From Marinobacter fuscus (GTDB lineage Bacteria; Pseudomonadota; Gammaproteobacteria; Pseudomonadales; Oleiphilaceae), in assembly GCF_003007675.1 (NCBI RefSeq), contig NZ_PXNP01000104.1:1-64000 (forward strand): a DNA stretch of 64,000 nt, read 5' to 3'. The translations under genes were made by a program, and so were the position numbers. Under the pieces are notes generated by a model that was not told the origin of the DNA, did not search any database, and saw only the letters and a list, made by a program, of their open reading frames with translations. Position 1 is the stretch's first letter. Each line of letters opens with the position of its first letter. Positions 10,629 to 18,579 of this stretch are shown here, piece after piece.

Positions 10629-11036
10629 TCAGAGACCGTTCTGATCACGGAATCTCTGGATATCGCGACGGTCTTTCTTGCTGGGTCTGCGGGCGGGTGG
10701 AAGCTGGGCTGCCTGCATGGTTTTACGCTGCCAGGCCATATCTTCCCGCCGTTTCTGGCTGTCTTCGGTTTCGTGATAGAGCTTTTGAGCTTCCGGGGCG
10801 CCCCGGCGGCGATCACTGATGTCATCGACGACCACTATTTTTTCCTGCCGGCCCAGTCTCAGGGTCAGTCTGGCACCAGTCTCCACAACTTTTCCCGGTT
10901 TGGTGCGCTGGCTGTTGTAGTGAACCTTGCCACCCTCAATCGCCTCTTTGGCCAGTGATCGGGTTTTGTAGAACCTGGCTGCCCAAAGCCACTTATCCAG
11001 TCGCACTTTCTGGTCAGGTGTGTCTGATGCCGTCAT
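10629..11036 (-). CDS. hslR: ribosome-associated heat shock protein Hsp15 (S4 domain)
   Basis: A 135-residue basic RNA-binding protein. Residues about 10-60 form an S4 domain (VRLDKWLWAARFYKTRSLAK, then VETGARLTLRLG), followed by a charged tail (RRGAPEAQKLYHETEDSQKR). Hsp15 binds 50S subunits carrying stalled nascent-chain tRNA and helps recycle them. The gene lies between yrfG and hslO on the same strand, the same order as in E. coli. Start ATG at 11036 has GAGGAG immediately upstream. Confidence 0.95.
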   Translation of the reverse strand: MTASDTPDQKVRLDKWLWAARFYKTRSLAKEAIEGGKVHYNSQRTKPGKVVETGARLTLRLGRQEKIVVVDDISDRRRGAPEAQKLYHETEDSQKRREDMAWQRKTMQAAQLPPARRPSKKDRRDIQRFRDQNGL

Positions 11037-11084
11037 ATCTCCTCGCTGTGGGCCTGCACCGAATTACGTTTGATTATAGCCGTC

Positions 11085-11774
11085 TCAGTTGTTTGATGGC
11101 AGTGGTCGGTGCGAGCGCAGATCAGGTAGAACTTCGTCAAAATGCAGGATTCCCGGAATTTCCGGATGGCGGTCGCGAACAGGTTGCTGGCTGTCGGGCG
11201 CCAGAACGGCAAGGCAGTGTTGAATGCCCGCCTTCAGAGCGCTTTCGAGTACGGGGAAGCTGTCATCCACCATCAGGGTGGTCTGGTGGCGATAGGGTGT
11301 GTGCTTCTGGAGATCCTGCCAGAATGCCGGATCTTCCTTGGGTTTGCCCAGCTCGTGGCTGGAGACAATGGCATCGACGTGTTGATCAAGGCCGGTACGC
11401 TCCAGCTTGAGCGCCAGTGGATCAGGGTGGCAGTTGGTTACGATGACAGAATGAAGACCGGCTTGCCGAAGGCTTGCCAGAAAATCGGTGACATGAGGGC
11501 GGTAGCCGATCCGGTCACCTACTTCCGCTTTCAGGCCGGTTATGTCGACTGAGAGCTTCTGGCTCCAGTAGTCGGTGCAGTACCAGTTCAGCGATCCACG
11601 TTCAGCCATGATCATGGGAATCAGATAGTCCCGGGCCTGCTCGGTGTGCATGTTGAACTGTTCGGCATAGCGCCTGGGAAGATGCTCTAGCCAGAAGTGG
11701 TTGTCAAAATGCAAATCCAGCAGAGTTCCGTCCATATCGAGGAACACTGTGTCGAGAGATGACCATTCCACCAT
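11085..11774 (-). CDS. yrfG: HAD-family nucleotidase, YrfG type (GMP/IMP 5'-nucleotidase)
   Basis: A 229-residue HAD-superfamily hydrolase. Motif I is FLDMDGTLLDL, with the nucleophile and acid/base aspartates. A cap domain follows, then motif II (VTNCH) and motif IV (LMVDDSFPVL). The DNHFWLEHLPRRYAE stretch after motif I is typical of YrfG, which removes phosphate from purine mononucleotides. It lies upstream of hslR-hslO as in E. coli, separated by 48 bases. Function is taken from the family; substrate preference cannot be seen in the sequence. Confidence 0.92.
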   Translation of the reverse strand: MVEWSSLDTVFLDMDGTLLDLHFDNHFWLEHLPRRYAEQFNMHTEQARDYLIPMIMAERGSLNWYCTDYWSQKLSVDITGLKAEVGDRIGYRPHVTDFLASLRQAGLHSVIVTNCHPDPLALKLERTGLDQHVDAIVSSHELGKPKEDPAFWQDLQKHTPYRHQTTLMVDDSFPVLESALKAGIQHCLAVLAPDSQQPVRDRHPEIPGILHFDEVLPDLRSHRPLPSNN

Positions 11775-11856
11775 AGCAAAGCAACCTGAAAAAATTTTCT
11801 TCAGGCTGCCTTAGAATATCCGCAGTGACAAGCCGGAATTATACCGACTCGGCCGA

Positions 11857-12189
11857 CTACTGGCCGGACTGTTCCACGGTATCAGCCTTGCGCCCCGAGC
11901 GTGTGCAGCCCAGGCAGCGGACAAACGTCGCTTCGGCCGGGCCCAATACCAGCACCTTGCCTGCTTCACCGGCGTTGCCACCCAGAGCCGAGAAGGGCAG
12001 GGAAACCAGGTAAACCGCACTGCCGACAATCGTGGTGGCCAGTAATGCCGGGCGAACCAGCAGGGCGTCTGCTGTCATGGCGAGGGCCGAAGGGCTTTCG
12101 TCAACGGCCTGGGCATGGCCCAGCGACGAGAAGGCCAGCAGGCAGGCCGCCGCTGTGGCGATCAGAGTGCGTGAAATCTTGCGCGTCAT
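11857..12189 (-). CDS. small exported protein of unknown function
   Basis: A 110-residue protein with a clear signal peptide (basic MTRKISR, then TLIATAAACLLAFSSLGHAQA). The mature part has one hydrophobic segment (VRPALLATTIVGSAVYLVSL) that may span or peripherally bind a membrane, then VLVLGPAEATFVRCLGC with two cysteines near the C-terminus. A good ribosome site (CAGGAG) precedes the ATG. It is a single gene between yrfG and mutM. I do not recognise a named family; similar short secreted proteins with a GPAEATFVRCLGC-like ending are, from memory, common hypotheticals in this group. Confidence 0.75.
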   Translation of the reverse strand: MTRKISRTLIATAAACLLAFSSLGHAQAVDESPSALAMTADALLVRPALLATTIVGSAVYLVSLPFSALGGNAGEAGKVLVLGPAEATFVRCLGCTRSGRKADTVEQSGQ

Positions 12190-12360
12190 GTCAATTCTCC
12201 TGAACTTGTCAGCCAGCCAATCCCGATCGGCTGGCTTTCGGTTGCCTGCAGGGTATCGAGCCCGGACAGGCCACCGAATAGGAATGCTGAGTTAACTATG
12301 AATCATATTGCCCCAATTTCAAACGGTTTTTCGTTGCGAAATGTGAGCCATGGCGGAAAT

Positions 12361-13173
12361 TCAGCGTTGGCAGGCAGGGCAATAAACTGTCGAGCGGTTG
12401 TTCATACGGATTTCTTTCAGAGTCGTTCCGCAATCCGTACAAGGGGTGCCAGCTTTGCCGTATACCAGAAGAGACTGGGCAAAATACCCTGGCTTGCCGT
12501 CGCTGTTGACAAAATCGCGCAGCGTTGTGCCGCCCATCAGAATGGCTGCGCTGAGGGTTTCCCGGATGGCTTCTGCCAGCCTGTGATAGCGGTCTAGACT
12601 GATTCGGCCTGCGCTGCGCCTGGGGTGTATGCCTGCCTTGAACAGCGCTTCATTGGCATAGATATTACCGGCACCGACAACGATGTGGTTGTCCATGATA
12701 AAGGCTTTTACAGGCGTTTTCCGGTTTCTTGACTGCCGGTACAGCCAGGCACCGTTGAAGCTGTCCGACAGAGGTTCCGGCCCCAGGTTGGCAATGAGTG
12801 GATGATGCTGCCAGTCAGTTGTCCATAGCCAGCAGCCAAATCGGCGGGGATCGTTGAAGCGGATGCGTCGGCCAGTGGCCAGTGCCAGTTCGACATGATC
12901 GTGGGTCATGGCAGCACTGTCATCGGTGATCACCCGCAAACTTCCGGACATGCCAAGGTGGATGATGACGGATCCGCTGTCCAGATGCAGGAACAGATAC
13001 TTTGCCCGCCGTTCCACGGTGCGGATCTGCTCTCCTTCCAGTGTGTGGGCAAGGGTTTCCGGTACTGGCCAGCGCAGATTCGGGTTGCGGACGATCACTT
13101 GCCGAATGGTCTGGCCCTCGCAATGGGGCGCAATTCCCTGGCGGGTAGTTTCGACTTCAGGCAGTTCTGGCAC
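12361..13173 (-). CDS. mutM: bifunctional DNA-formamidopyrimidine glycosylase/AP lyase
   Basis: MutM removes oxidised purines such as 8-oxoguanine and nicks the abasic site. The start (GTG) is fixed by the obligate N-terminus M-PELPEVE, where the proline is the catalytic nucleophile after Met removal. GGAG lies upstream. The family zinc finger closes the protein (CTDCG...CPACQR), and the lysine in the RRAKYLFLHL strand is conserved. Length 270 is standard. It is divergent from the desaturase gene; 185 bases separate the two starts. Confidence 0.97.
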   Translation of the reverse strand: MPELPEVETTRQGIAPHCEGQTIRQVIVRNPNLRWPVPETLAHTLEGEQIRTVERRAKYLFLHLDSGSVIIHLGMSGSLRVITDDSAAMTHDHVELALATGRRIRFNDPRRFGCWLWTTDWQHHPLIANLGPEPLSDSFNGAWLYRQSRNRKTPVKAFIMDNHIVVGAGNIYANEALFKAGIHPRRSAGRISLDRYHRLAEAIRETLSAAILMGGTTLRDFVNSDGKPGYFAQSLLVYGKAGTPCTDCGTTLKEIRMNNRSTVYCPACQR

Positions 13174-13243
13174 GGCGCCTCCACCAACAGGCAGTTTTGA
13201 GACGTAGTAGTGTAATCAGTAACAAAAAAGCGGACAAATGCGG

Positions 13244-13273
13244 TTGTTCCGGCGTACAGCTGTACGCTAGAGT
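13244..13273 (+). promoter_or_regulatory. desaturase promoter with a 16-base palindromic operator in the spacer
   Basis: TTGTTC (13244-13249) and TAGAGT (13268-13273) are separated by 18 bases and form a plausible sigma-70 promoter about 85 bases ahead of the desaturase ATG. The spacer contains the perfect palindrome GCGTACAGCTGTACGC (13252-13267), an arrangement typical of repression by a dimeric regulator, such as the TetR-type DesT-like repressors that control desaturases in Pseudomonas. The regulator is not in this window. Confidence 0.6.
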
Positions 13274-13292
13274 GCTTTCGGTGAATTCCTTT

Positions 13293-13311
13293 CGAATGCC
13301 TACAGCATTCG
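13293..13311 (+). repeat. inverted repeat in the desaturase leader
   Basis: CGAATGC and GCATTCG are separated by five bases. The repeat lies downstream of the proposed promoter, so it could be an mRNA hairpin about 50 bases before the start codon or a second operator half-site pair. Confidence 0.5.
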
Positions 13312-13358
13312 CCGGGCAGGCTCGCCTTCTGAAGTTCATTGTGTGTCGAGGATTTTCT

Positions 13359-14537
13359 ATGTGGTTTAACGGTCTTTTGGACCTTACGGTGTGGCAGCTG
13401 GTGGGCGCCACCCTGCTGATGACTCACGTCACTATCATCAGTGTAACGCTGTACCTGCATCGTCACTCTGCCCACAACGCCCTGGATCTGCACCCGGTGC
13501 TCAAACATTTTTTTCGTTTCTGGTTGTGGCTGACAACAGCACAGAATACGAAGGAATGGACGGCCATTCACCGTAAACATCACGCCAAGTGCGAAACAGA
13601 GGACGATCCTCACAGCCCGGTGGTGCTGGGTATCCGCAAGGTACTGTTGGAGGGGGCAGAGCTATACGCAGAGGCGGCTACTCCGGAAACTCTGGAACGT
13701 TATGGCCAGCGCACGCCCGAAGACTGGATCGAGCGCAATCTTTACAGCCGCCACAAGTTGCTCGGTATTGTGCTGATGGCGGCCCTGGATCTGCTGCTGT
13801 TTGGTGTCCATGGAATCTGGATCTGGGCAGTGCAGATGATGTGGATTCCTGTGTGGGCGGCCGGGGTAGTGAATGGCATTGGCCATTACCTGGGTTACCG
13901 CAACTTCGAGTGTGCAGACAATGCCCGCAACATTTCGCCGCTGGGCCTGCTGATTGGTGGAGAAGAGCTGCACAATAACCACCACACTTACCCCAATTCA
14001 GCCAAGCTTTCTCGGCGCTGGTATGAGGTGGACATTGGCTGGGGCTATATCCGCCTGTTCCAGATGTTGGGCCTGGCGACCCCCAAGGGATATCGGCCGA
14101 TTGCCCATTATGTGCCGGGCAAACAGGAAGTGGATGTGGAAACCGTGCAGGCCATAGCCAACAACCGGTTTGTGATTATGCGCCAGTACAGGAAACAGGT
14201 GGTGGAGCCGGTCTTACGGCAACAGAAAGCCCGGCTGGAAGAGGAAATCGGTGCCCGGTATCGGAAGCTCAGGCGGTTGATGTCCCGGGAAGTGTCCTTG
14301 ATTCAGCCCGGCGACAAAGAACAGCTTGAGACAGTACTTGAACGCAATGAAATGCTGCGACTGATCTACGAAAAGAGTCACCAGTTACAGGCATTGTGGC
14401 GCCAGCGCGGCCTGAAGCCTCAGGATAAACTTCAGGCATTGATGGACTGGTGCAAGGAAGCGGAAGCCAGCGGCATCCGCTATCTGGAAGACTTTGCCGC
14501 CCATCTGCGGGCTTATTCTCTGCGTCCTTCGGTCTGA
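13359..14537 (+). CDS. membrane fatty acid desaturase (delta-9 acyl-CoA/acyl-lipid type)
   Basis: A 392-residue integral membrane di-iron desaturase. The three histidine boxes are visible: LHRHSAH, HRKHHAK and EELHNNHHTYP. They are set between hydrophobic segments (WQLVGATLLMTHVTIISVTL; LGIVLMAALDLLLFGV; IWIWAVQMMWIPVWAAGVV). A charged C-terminal region of about 120 residues follows, longer than in minimal delta-9 enzymes. The ATG at 13359 is chosen because it has GAGG seven bases upstream and opens directly into the first domain. Such enzymes introduce a cis double bond into saturated acyl chains and adjust membrane fluidity. The promoter carries a palindromic operator. Exact regiochemistry cannot be told from sequence. 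Confidence 0.92.
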   Translation: MWFNGLLDLTVWQLVGATLLMTHVTIISVTLYLHRHSAHNALDLHPVLKHFFRFWLWLTTAQNTKEWTAIHRKHHAKCETEDDPHSPVVLGIRKVLLEGAELYAEAATPETLERYGQRTPEDWIERNLYSRHKLLGIVLMAALDLLLFGVHGIWIWAVQMMWIPVWAAGVVNGIGHYLGYRNFECADNARNISPLGLLIGGEELHNNHHTYPNSAKLSRRWYEVDIGWGYIRLFQMLGLATPKGYRPIAHYVPGKQEVDVETVQAIANNRFVIMRQYRKQVVEPVLRQQKARLEEEIGARYRKLRRLMSREVSLIQPGDKEQLETVLERNEMLRLIYEKSHQLQALWRQRGLKPQDKLQALMDWCKEAEASGIRYLEDFAAHLRAYSLRPSV

Positions 14538-14557
14538 AAGTGCTGATTGATCCCCCG

Positions 14558-14579
14558 GGCTTGCAGACATTAGCAAGCC
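14558..14579. terminator. weak hairpin between convergent desaturase and rsmD
   Basis: GGCTTGC (14558-14564) pairs with GCAAGCC (14573-14579). It overlaps the last codons of rsmD and lacks a T run on either side, so it is at best a weak terminator. Confidence 0.35.
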
Positions 14580-15223
14580 TCGGGTGAATCCTCATCTTCC
14601 CCGGTTATCCGGATCAGGCAATAGCTCACCTGCCCGGCGGTTTTCTGTCGATGTACCTGCCAGCCCGGAGGCAGTGCAGGCAAAGCCGCTTCACTCTCGT
14701 GTTCAAGGTATATCCAGCTGCCTGGTCTGACCCAGCCCCTGTCTTGCAGCAGCGGAACCAGCTTTTCCAGCCAGCCTTGCCGGAAAGGCGGATCCATAAA
14801 AACAATGTCGAACGAGTTATCACTGGCAGAGGCCAGCAGGCCCTGTACATCCTGACAAACTACGGTGCCCTTGTCTGACCCGAGCAATCTCAGGTTGGTT
14901 CTGAGCGCTTTTGCCAGATCGGGGGTGTGGTCTACCAGCGTAGCGCTGCCGGCACCGCGCGACAGGGCTTCCAGGCCGAGGGCGCCTGACCCGGCAAAAA
15001 GATCCAGGCAGCGACTGCCCGCCAGCTGAAAGTTAAGCCAGTTGAACAGGGTTTCCCTGGTTCTTGCCGGGCTTGGCCTGACACCACCGACGGCGGGAAA
15101 ACGCAGTTTTCGGCTGCGCCAATCGCCGCCAATGATACGCAGTTCGCCCGTCTCGGTAGCCAGTTTTCCGGAAACGCGTTGTGTTGTGCCGGAGGTTCGG
15201 TGTTTCGTGGATCGTCGCGCCAT
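14570..15223 (-). CDS. rsmD: 16S rRNA (guanine(966)-N(2))-methyltransferase
   Basis: The 217-residue protein is a class I SAM methyltransferase. RIIGGDWRSRKLRFP and RPSPARTRETLFNWL are characteristic RsmD N-terminal motifs, followed by the SAM-binding LDLFAGSGALGLEALSRGA and the catalytic DIVFMDPPF. It methylates G966 of 16S rRNA in the 30S head. It is divergent from ftsY, the common arrangement in gammaproteobacteria. Start ATG at 15223; the basic N-terminal extension (MARRSTKHRTSGTTQR) is slightly long. Confidence 0.96.
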   Translation of the reverse strand: MARRSTKHRTSGTTQRVSGKLATETGELRIIGGDWRSRKLRFPAVGGVRPSPARTRETLFNWLNFQLAGSRCLDLFAGSGALGLEALSRGAGSATLVDHTPDLAKALRTNLRLLGSDKGTVVCQDVQGLLASASDNSFDIVFMDPPFRQGWLEKLVPLLQDRGWVRPGSWIYLEHESEAALPALPPGWQVHRQKTAGQVSYCLIRITGEDEDSPEAC

Positions 15224-15420
15224 ACAACAAGGCTCCGATGAGTATGCGGGGGTGGTGATCCGCTATGGTACCGGAAAGCCTGCTGGTCGGGTAACACGCC
15301 CGGCCTCACTTGCGGCGCTCAGTCTGCTAGAATGTTCGGCTTGTTTCTGGCGAGCTCCGGACGAGCCAGCAGTTACAGTCCGGCGGCCTGTGCCCGCCCT
15401 TCTCAGACAATGGATATATT

Positions 15421-16692
15421 ATGACGGCAGAGTGGATTTCAGTCGGCCTTCTGGCCCTTCTTGTTCTGTTTTTTGTATTGGATCTTGCAGGCAGCCGGCA
15501 ACGGTTACCGCGCCCGAAGCCGGTACCCCAGCGCAAACCGGAGGTTGCCAAAGGCCCAGCGCCGATTGGTGGGTCATCTGAGTCTGCCCCGGAGCCGGAA
15601 TCACCGGCATCTGAACCGGAGTCTGTTGCCGAGGTAACTCCGGAGCCTGAAACGCTGGAGCCACCCCGGGGGGATGTTGCGGAAGCGCCAGCGGCCGAGC
15701 CGGAAGCGGCACCCGCTGCAGAACTGTCTGAAGAGCCGGCACCCGCAGAGCCCGCTCCGGAGCCTGAAACCCGGGAATCTGTTTTCGCCCGCATCAAGAA
15801 AGGGCTGAGCAAAACCCGCGCCGGTTTCACCGGTGGTCTGGCCGATCTGTTTTCGGTGGGCAAGAAAATCGATGAAGACCTGCTGGAGGAAATCGAAACG
15901 ACTCTGCTGATGGCGGATGTCGGGGTTACGGCAACGTCGGAAATCATCGAGTCTCTGACCGAAAAGCTTGAGCGGAATCAGCTCAAAGACGGCGACGCGC
16001 TGCGCAAGGCGCTGCGTGACCAGCTACAGGGGTTGCTGAGTGGCGTGACCACTCCGCTGGATATCGATACCGGTAAAAAGCCCTACGTTATCCTGATGGT
16101 TGGTGTGAACGGGGTTGGCAAGACCACGACAATCGGCAAACTGACCAAGAAGTTCCAGAGTGAAGGCAAGTCGGTCATGCTGGCGGCTGGCGATACTTTC
16201 CGGGCGGCGGCGGTGGAACAGTTGCAGGTGTGGGGCGACCGCAACAACGTGCCGGTGGTTGCCCAGCACACGGGCGCAGACAGCGCGTCTGTTATTTTTG
16301 ATGCCATACAGTCGGCCCAGTCCCGTGGTGTCGACGTGGTGATTGCGGATACTGCGGGCCGCCTGCAGAACAAGGACAACCTGATGAACGAGTTGTCAAA
16401 AGTGGTGCGGGTGATGAAAAAGCTCGACGACGCTGCGCCGCATGAAGTCATGCTGGTGTTGGACGCGGGTACCGGCCAGAACGCCCTGAGCCAGGCGCAG
16501 GTATTCCAGCAGGCGGTCGGGGTCTCTGGTATTACGCTGACCAAGCTGGATGGAACCGCCAAAGGCGGTATCGTGTTTGCCATTGCGCGCCAATTACAGT
16601 TGCCGATTCGCTTCATCGGCGTTGGCGAGCAGGCGGAGGATCTGCGCAGCTTCGATGCTGAAACCTTTGTTGATGCGTTGTTCGAAGACTGA
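15421..16692 (+). CDS. ftsY: signal recognition particle receptor FtsY
   Basis: The protein has 423 residues. A short hydrophobic N-terminus (SVGLLALLVLFFVLDLA) is followed by an acidic, proline- and glutamate-rich A domain (residues about 35-120). The NG domain then contains the P-loop GVNGVGKTTT (about 228-237), DTFRAAAVEQL, DTAGRLQNKDNL and TKLDGTAKGG. FtsY is the GTPase that docks SRP-ribosome complexes at the membrane. The N-terminal hydrophobic stretch could make it an integral anchor, unlike E. coli FtsY. ftsE and ftsX follow, a conserved operon. Confidence 0.97.
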   Translation: MTAEWISVGLLALLVLFFVLDLAGSRQRLPRPKPVPQRKPEVAKGPAPIGGSSESAPEPESPASEPESVAEVTPEPETLEPPRGDVAEAPAAEPEAAPAAELSEEPAPAEPAPEPETRESVFARIKKGLSKTRAGFTGGLADLFSVGKKIDEDLLEEIETTLLMADVGVTATSEIIESLTEKLERNQLKDGDALRKALRDQLQGLLSGVTTPLDIDTGKKPYVILMVGVNGVGKTTTIGKLTKKFQSEGKSVMLAAGDTFRAAAVEQLQVWGDRNNVPVVAQHTGADSASVIFDAIQSAQSRGVDVVIADTAGRLQNKDNLMNELSKVVRVMKKLDDAAPHEVMLVLDAGTGQNALSQAQVFQQAVGVSGITLTKLDGTAKGGIVFAIARQLQLPIRFIGVGEQAEDLRSFDAETFVDALFED

Positions 16693-16718
16693 GCCCCGGG
16701 CATGGAGTGACCGAGCCG

Positions 16719-17393
16719 ATGATCGAGTTCCATCAGGTAACTAAGCGCTACGACAGTGATCACACGGCTCTCAGGCAGGTGAACTTTCAGCTGAACCGTG
16801 GCGAACTGGCCTTTCTCACCGGCCATTCCGGTGCGGGTAAGAGTACTCTGCTCAAGCTGATCATGGTGATGGAGCGGCCTACCGCCGGTGAGGTGATTGT
16901 GGGTGGGCAAAAATTAAACAGCTTGCCGCGGCGGCAGATACCTTATATCCGCCGGCACATTGGCGTGGTCTTCCAGAATCACCAGTTATTGTTCGATCGT
17001 ACCGTGTTCGACAATGTTGCTATGCCGCTGGAAGTTATGGGCGCGTCTCCAGAAGACACCGGCCGCCGGGTAAGGGCGGCGCTCGACAAGGTTGGGCTGC
17101 TGAGCAAGGAAAAGATGAATCCGTTGCAGCTTTCCGGTGGTGAGCAGCAGCGTGTGGGCATTGCCCGGGCGGTGGTCAACAAGCCACCAGTGCTGCTGGC
17201 GGATGAGCCTACCGGGAATCTGGATCCGGAGTTGTCGGCCGACATCATGCACCTGTTTGCACAGTTCAGCCAGGTGGGAGTTACCGTACTGGTAGCCACC
17301 CACGATATTGCTCTGATCAACGATATGAACCGGCGTACGCTGACGCTGCACCAGGGGCAGTTGACGGCTGGAGGAGGTGTGAGTGGCCACTGA
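16719..17393 (+). CDS. ftsE: cell division ATP-binding protein FtsE
   Basis: An ABC ATPase of about 224 residues. Walker A is GHSGAGKSTLLKL, the signature is LSGGEQQRVGIARA, Walker B is VLLADEPTGNLD, and the H-loop is VATHD. With FtsX it links divisome assembly to periplasmic murein hydrolase activation. The ATG at 16719 (MIEFHQVTKRY) matches the family start; a GTG at 16707 in the same frame is possible. The gene begins 26 bases after ftsY and overlaps ftsX by 11 bases, so translation is probably coupled. Confidence 0.96.
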   Translation: MIEFHQVTKRYDSDHTALRQVNFQLNRGELAFLTGHSGAGKSTLLKLIMVMERPTAGEVIVGGQKLNSLPRRQIPYIRRHIGVVFQNHQLLFDRTVFDNVAMPLEVMGASPEDTGRRVRAALDKVGLLSKEKMNPLQLSGGEQQRVGIARAVVNKPPVLLADEPTGNLDPELSADIMHLFAQFSQVGVTVLVATHDIALINDMNRRTLTLHQGQLTAGGGVSGH

Positions 17394-18387
17394 CTCACGT
17401 GCAAAACCCGACAATCCCAAAGGTGCCAACCGAAAACGGGCTCTTCTGGGTGACCAGGCCCGAAGCTATCTCGGCCATCACCGCAAAGTAGCCGCGGACT
17501 CGATGAACCGGCTGCGGCGGGCGCCGGTAGCCAGTGCCATGACCTGGGCGGTGATGGGGGTGGCACTGGCACTGCCGGTGGCTTTGCTGCTGTTGCTGAG
17601 TAGCCTTCAAGGAGTCAGTGCGGGCTGGGAGAGCACTGCCCGGATTACCGCTTATCTGGCCATGGACATTCCGGCTGGCCGGGCGCAGGCGCTGGCGCAG
17701 GAAATCGCCGCTGATGGTCGGGTAGAAGGTGTTCAGTTGATTGAGCGGGAACAGGCGCTGGAGGAGTTTCGTCGCAATTCCGGGCTTGATGATGCCTTGG
17801 ATTTTCTGCAGGACAATCCTTTGCCGCATACCCTGTTGATAACGCCGGAAGAAAGCGTGCGCACCGCCGAAGGTGTGCAGGGGCTGGTGGCGTTTGTCTC
17901 TGGGATGCAGGCGGTTGAGCAGGTGCAGGTGGATCTTGGCTGGTTGCAACGGCTGAATGCCATGACAGACATTCTTACCCGGGCGACCTGGGTGCTTGCG
18001 CTGCTGCTGGGTGGTGCGGTTGTTCTGGTGATTGGAAATACCGTTCGACTGGCTATCGAGAACCGCCGTGACGAGATACTCGTGGCAAAGTTGGTGGGTG
18101 GAACCGACGCCTTTGTTCGCCGGCCTTTTTTGTACACCGGTGCCTGGTTTGGCCTGGGGGGCGGGGTGGTGGCCTGGTTGCTGATTCAGCTCTCGCTCTG
18201 GTGGTTGAGCGGGCCAATTGACCGGCTGGCAGGCCTTTACCGGAGTGAGTTCGCGTTGCACGGTCTCGGGTTTGATGGCGCGCTGGGATTGATTATCGTT
18301 GCAATGCTGCTAGGCTGGCTGGGCGCCTGGGTTGCCGTTAAGCGACATCTGGATGATATTGAGCCCGGAGAAATTGCCGGTGGCTGA
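17383..18387 (+). CDS. ftsX: cell division permease FtsX
   Basis: A 334-residue protein with four predicted membrane segments: one near residues 55-75 (WAVMGVALALPVALLLLLS), then a periplasmic domain of about 120 residues, and three C-terminal segments (WVLALLLGGAVVLVIGN; FGLGGGVVAWLLIQLSLW; LGLIIVAMLLGWLGAW). This is the FtsX/MacB-like permease topology. GTG start at 17383, within the end of ftsE. The cytoplasmic N-terminal tail of about 50 residues (RSYLGHHRKVAADSMNRL) is typical of proteobacterial FtsX. The operon ends here; rpoH has its own promoters. Confidence 0.95.
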   Translation: MATDSRAKPDNPKGANRKRALLGDQARSYLGHHRKVAADSMNRLRRAPVASAMTWAVMGVALALPVALLLLLSSLQGVSAGWESTARITAYLAMDIPAGRAQALAQEIAADGRVEGVQLIEREQALEEFRRNSGLDDALDFLQDNPLPHTLLITPEESVRTAEGVQGLVAFVSGMQAVEQVQVDLGWLQRLNAMTDILTRATWVLALLLGGAVVLVIGNTVRLAIENRRDEILVAKLVGGTDAFVRRPFLYTGAWFGLGGGVVAWLLIQLSLWWLSGPIDRLAGLYRSEFALHGLGFDGALGLIIVAMLLGWLGAWVAVKRHLDDIEPGEIAGG

Positions 18388-18506
18388 TCCGGATCGCGGG
18401 AAAACCGTATGGTTAACCACCCGCTTTTTGCCGTAACTTTGAGGGGCATCAAAATAGCGTAGTGTTCCCCAGATGTATGAATTTTAACGTTTTACTGGGA
18501 TTTTTT

Positions 18507-18534
18507 GGAACTTATCAGCGTCTTGGCGGTCTAA
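18507..18534 (+). promoter_or_regulatory. sigma-E type promoter of rpoH
   Basis: GGAACTT (18507-18513), then 16 bases, then TCTAA (18530-18534) closely fits the envelope-stress sigma-E consensus (GGAACTT, N16, TCTRA). Sigma-E control of rpoH is established in E. coli, so this links envelope stress to the heat-shock regulon here. It lies 45-75 bases before the start codon. Confidence 0.75.
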
Positions 18535-18551
18535 GTTTGTATTGGTATAGT
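18523..18551 (+). promoter_or_regulatory. sigma-70 type promoter of rpoH
   Basis: TTGGCG (18523-18528), a 17-base spacer, and TATAGT (18546-18551) make a good vegetative promoter. It overlaps the sigma-E promoter, so the two polymerase forms would compete for this stretch. Confidence 0.65.
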
Positions 18552-18579
18552 TAAGGGCTGTCAGATCGGAGGTTAATGC

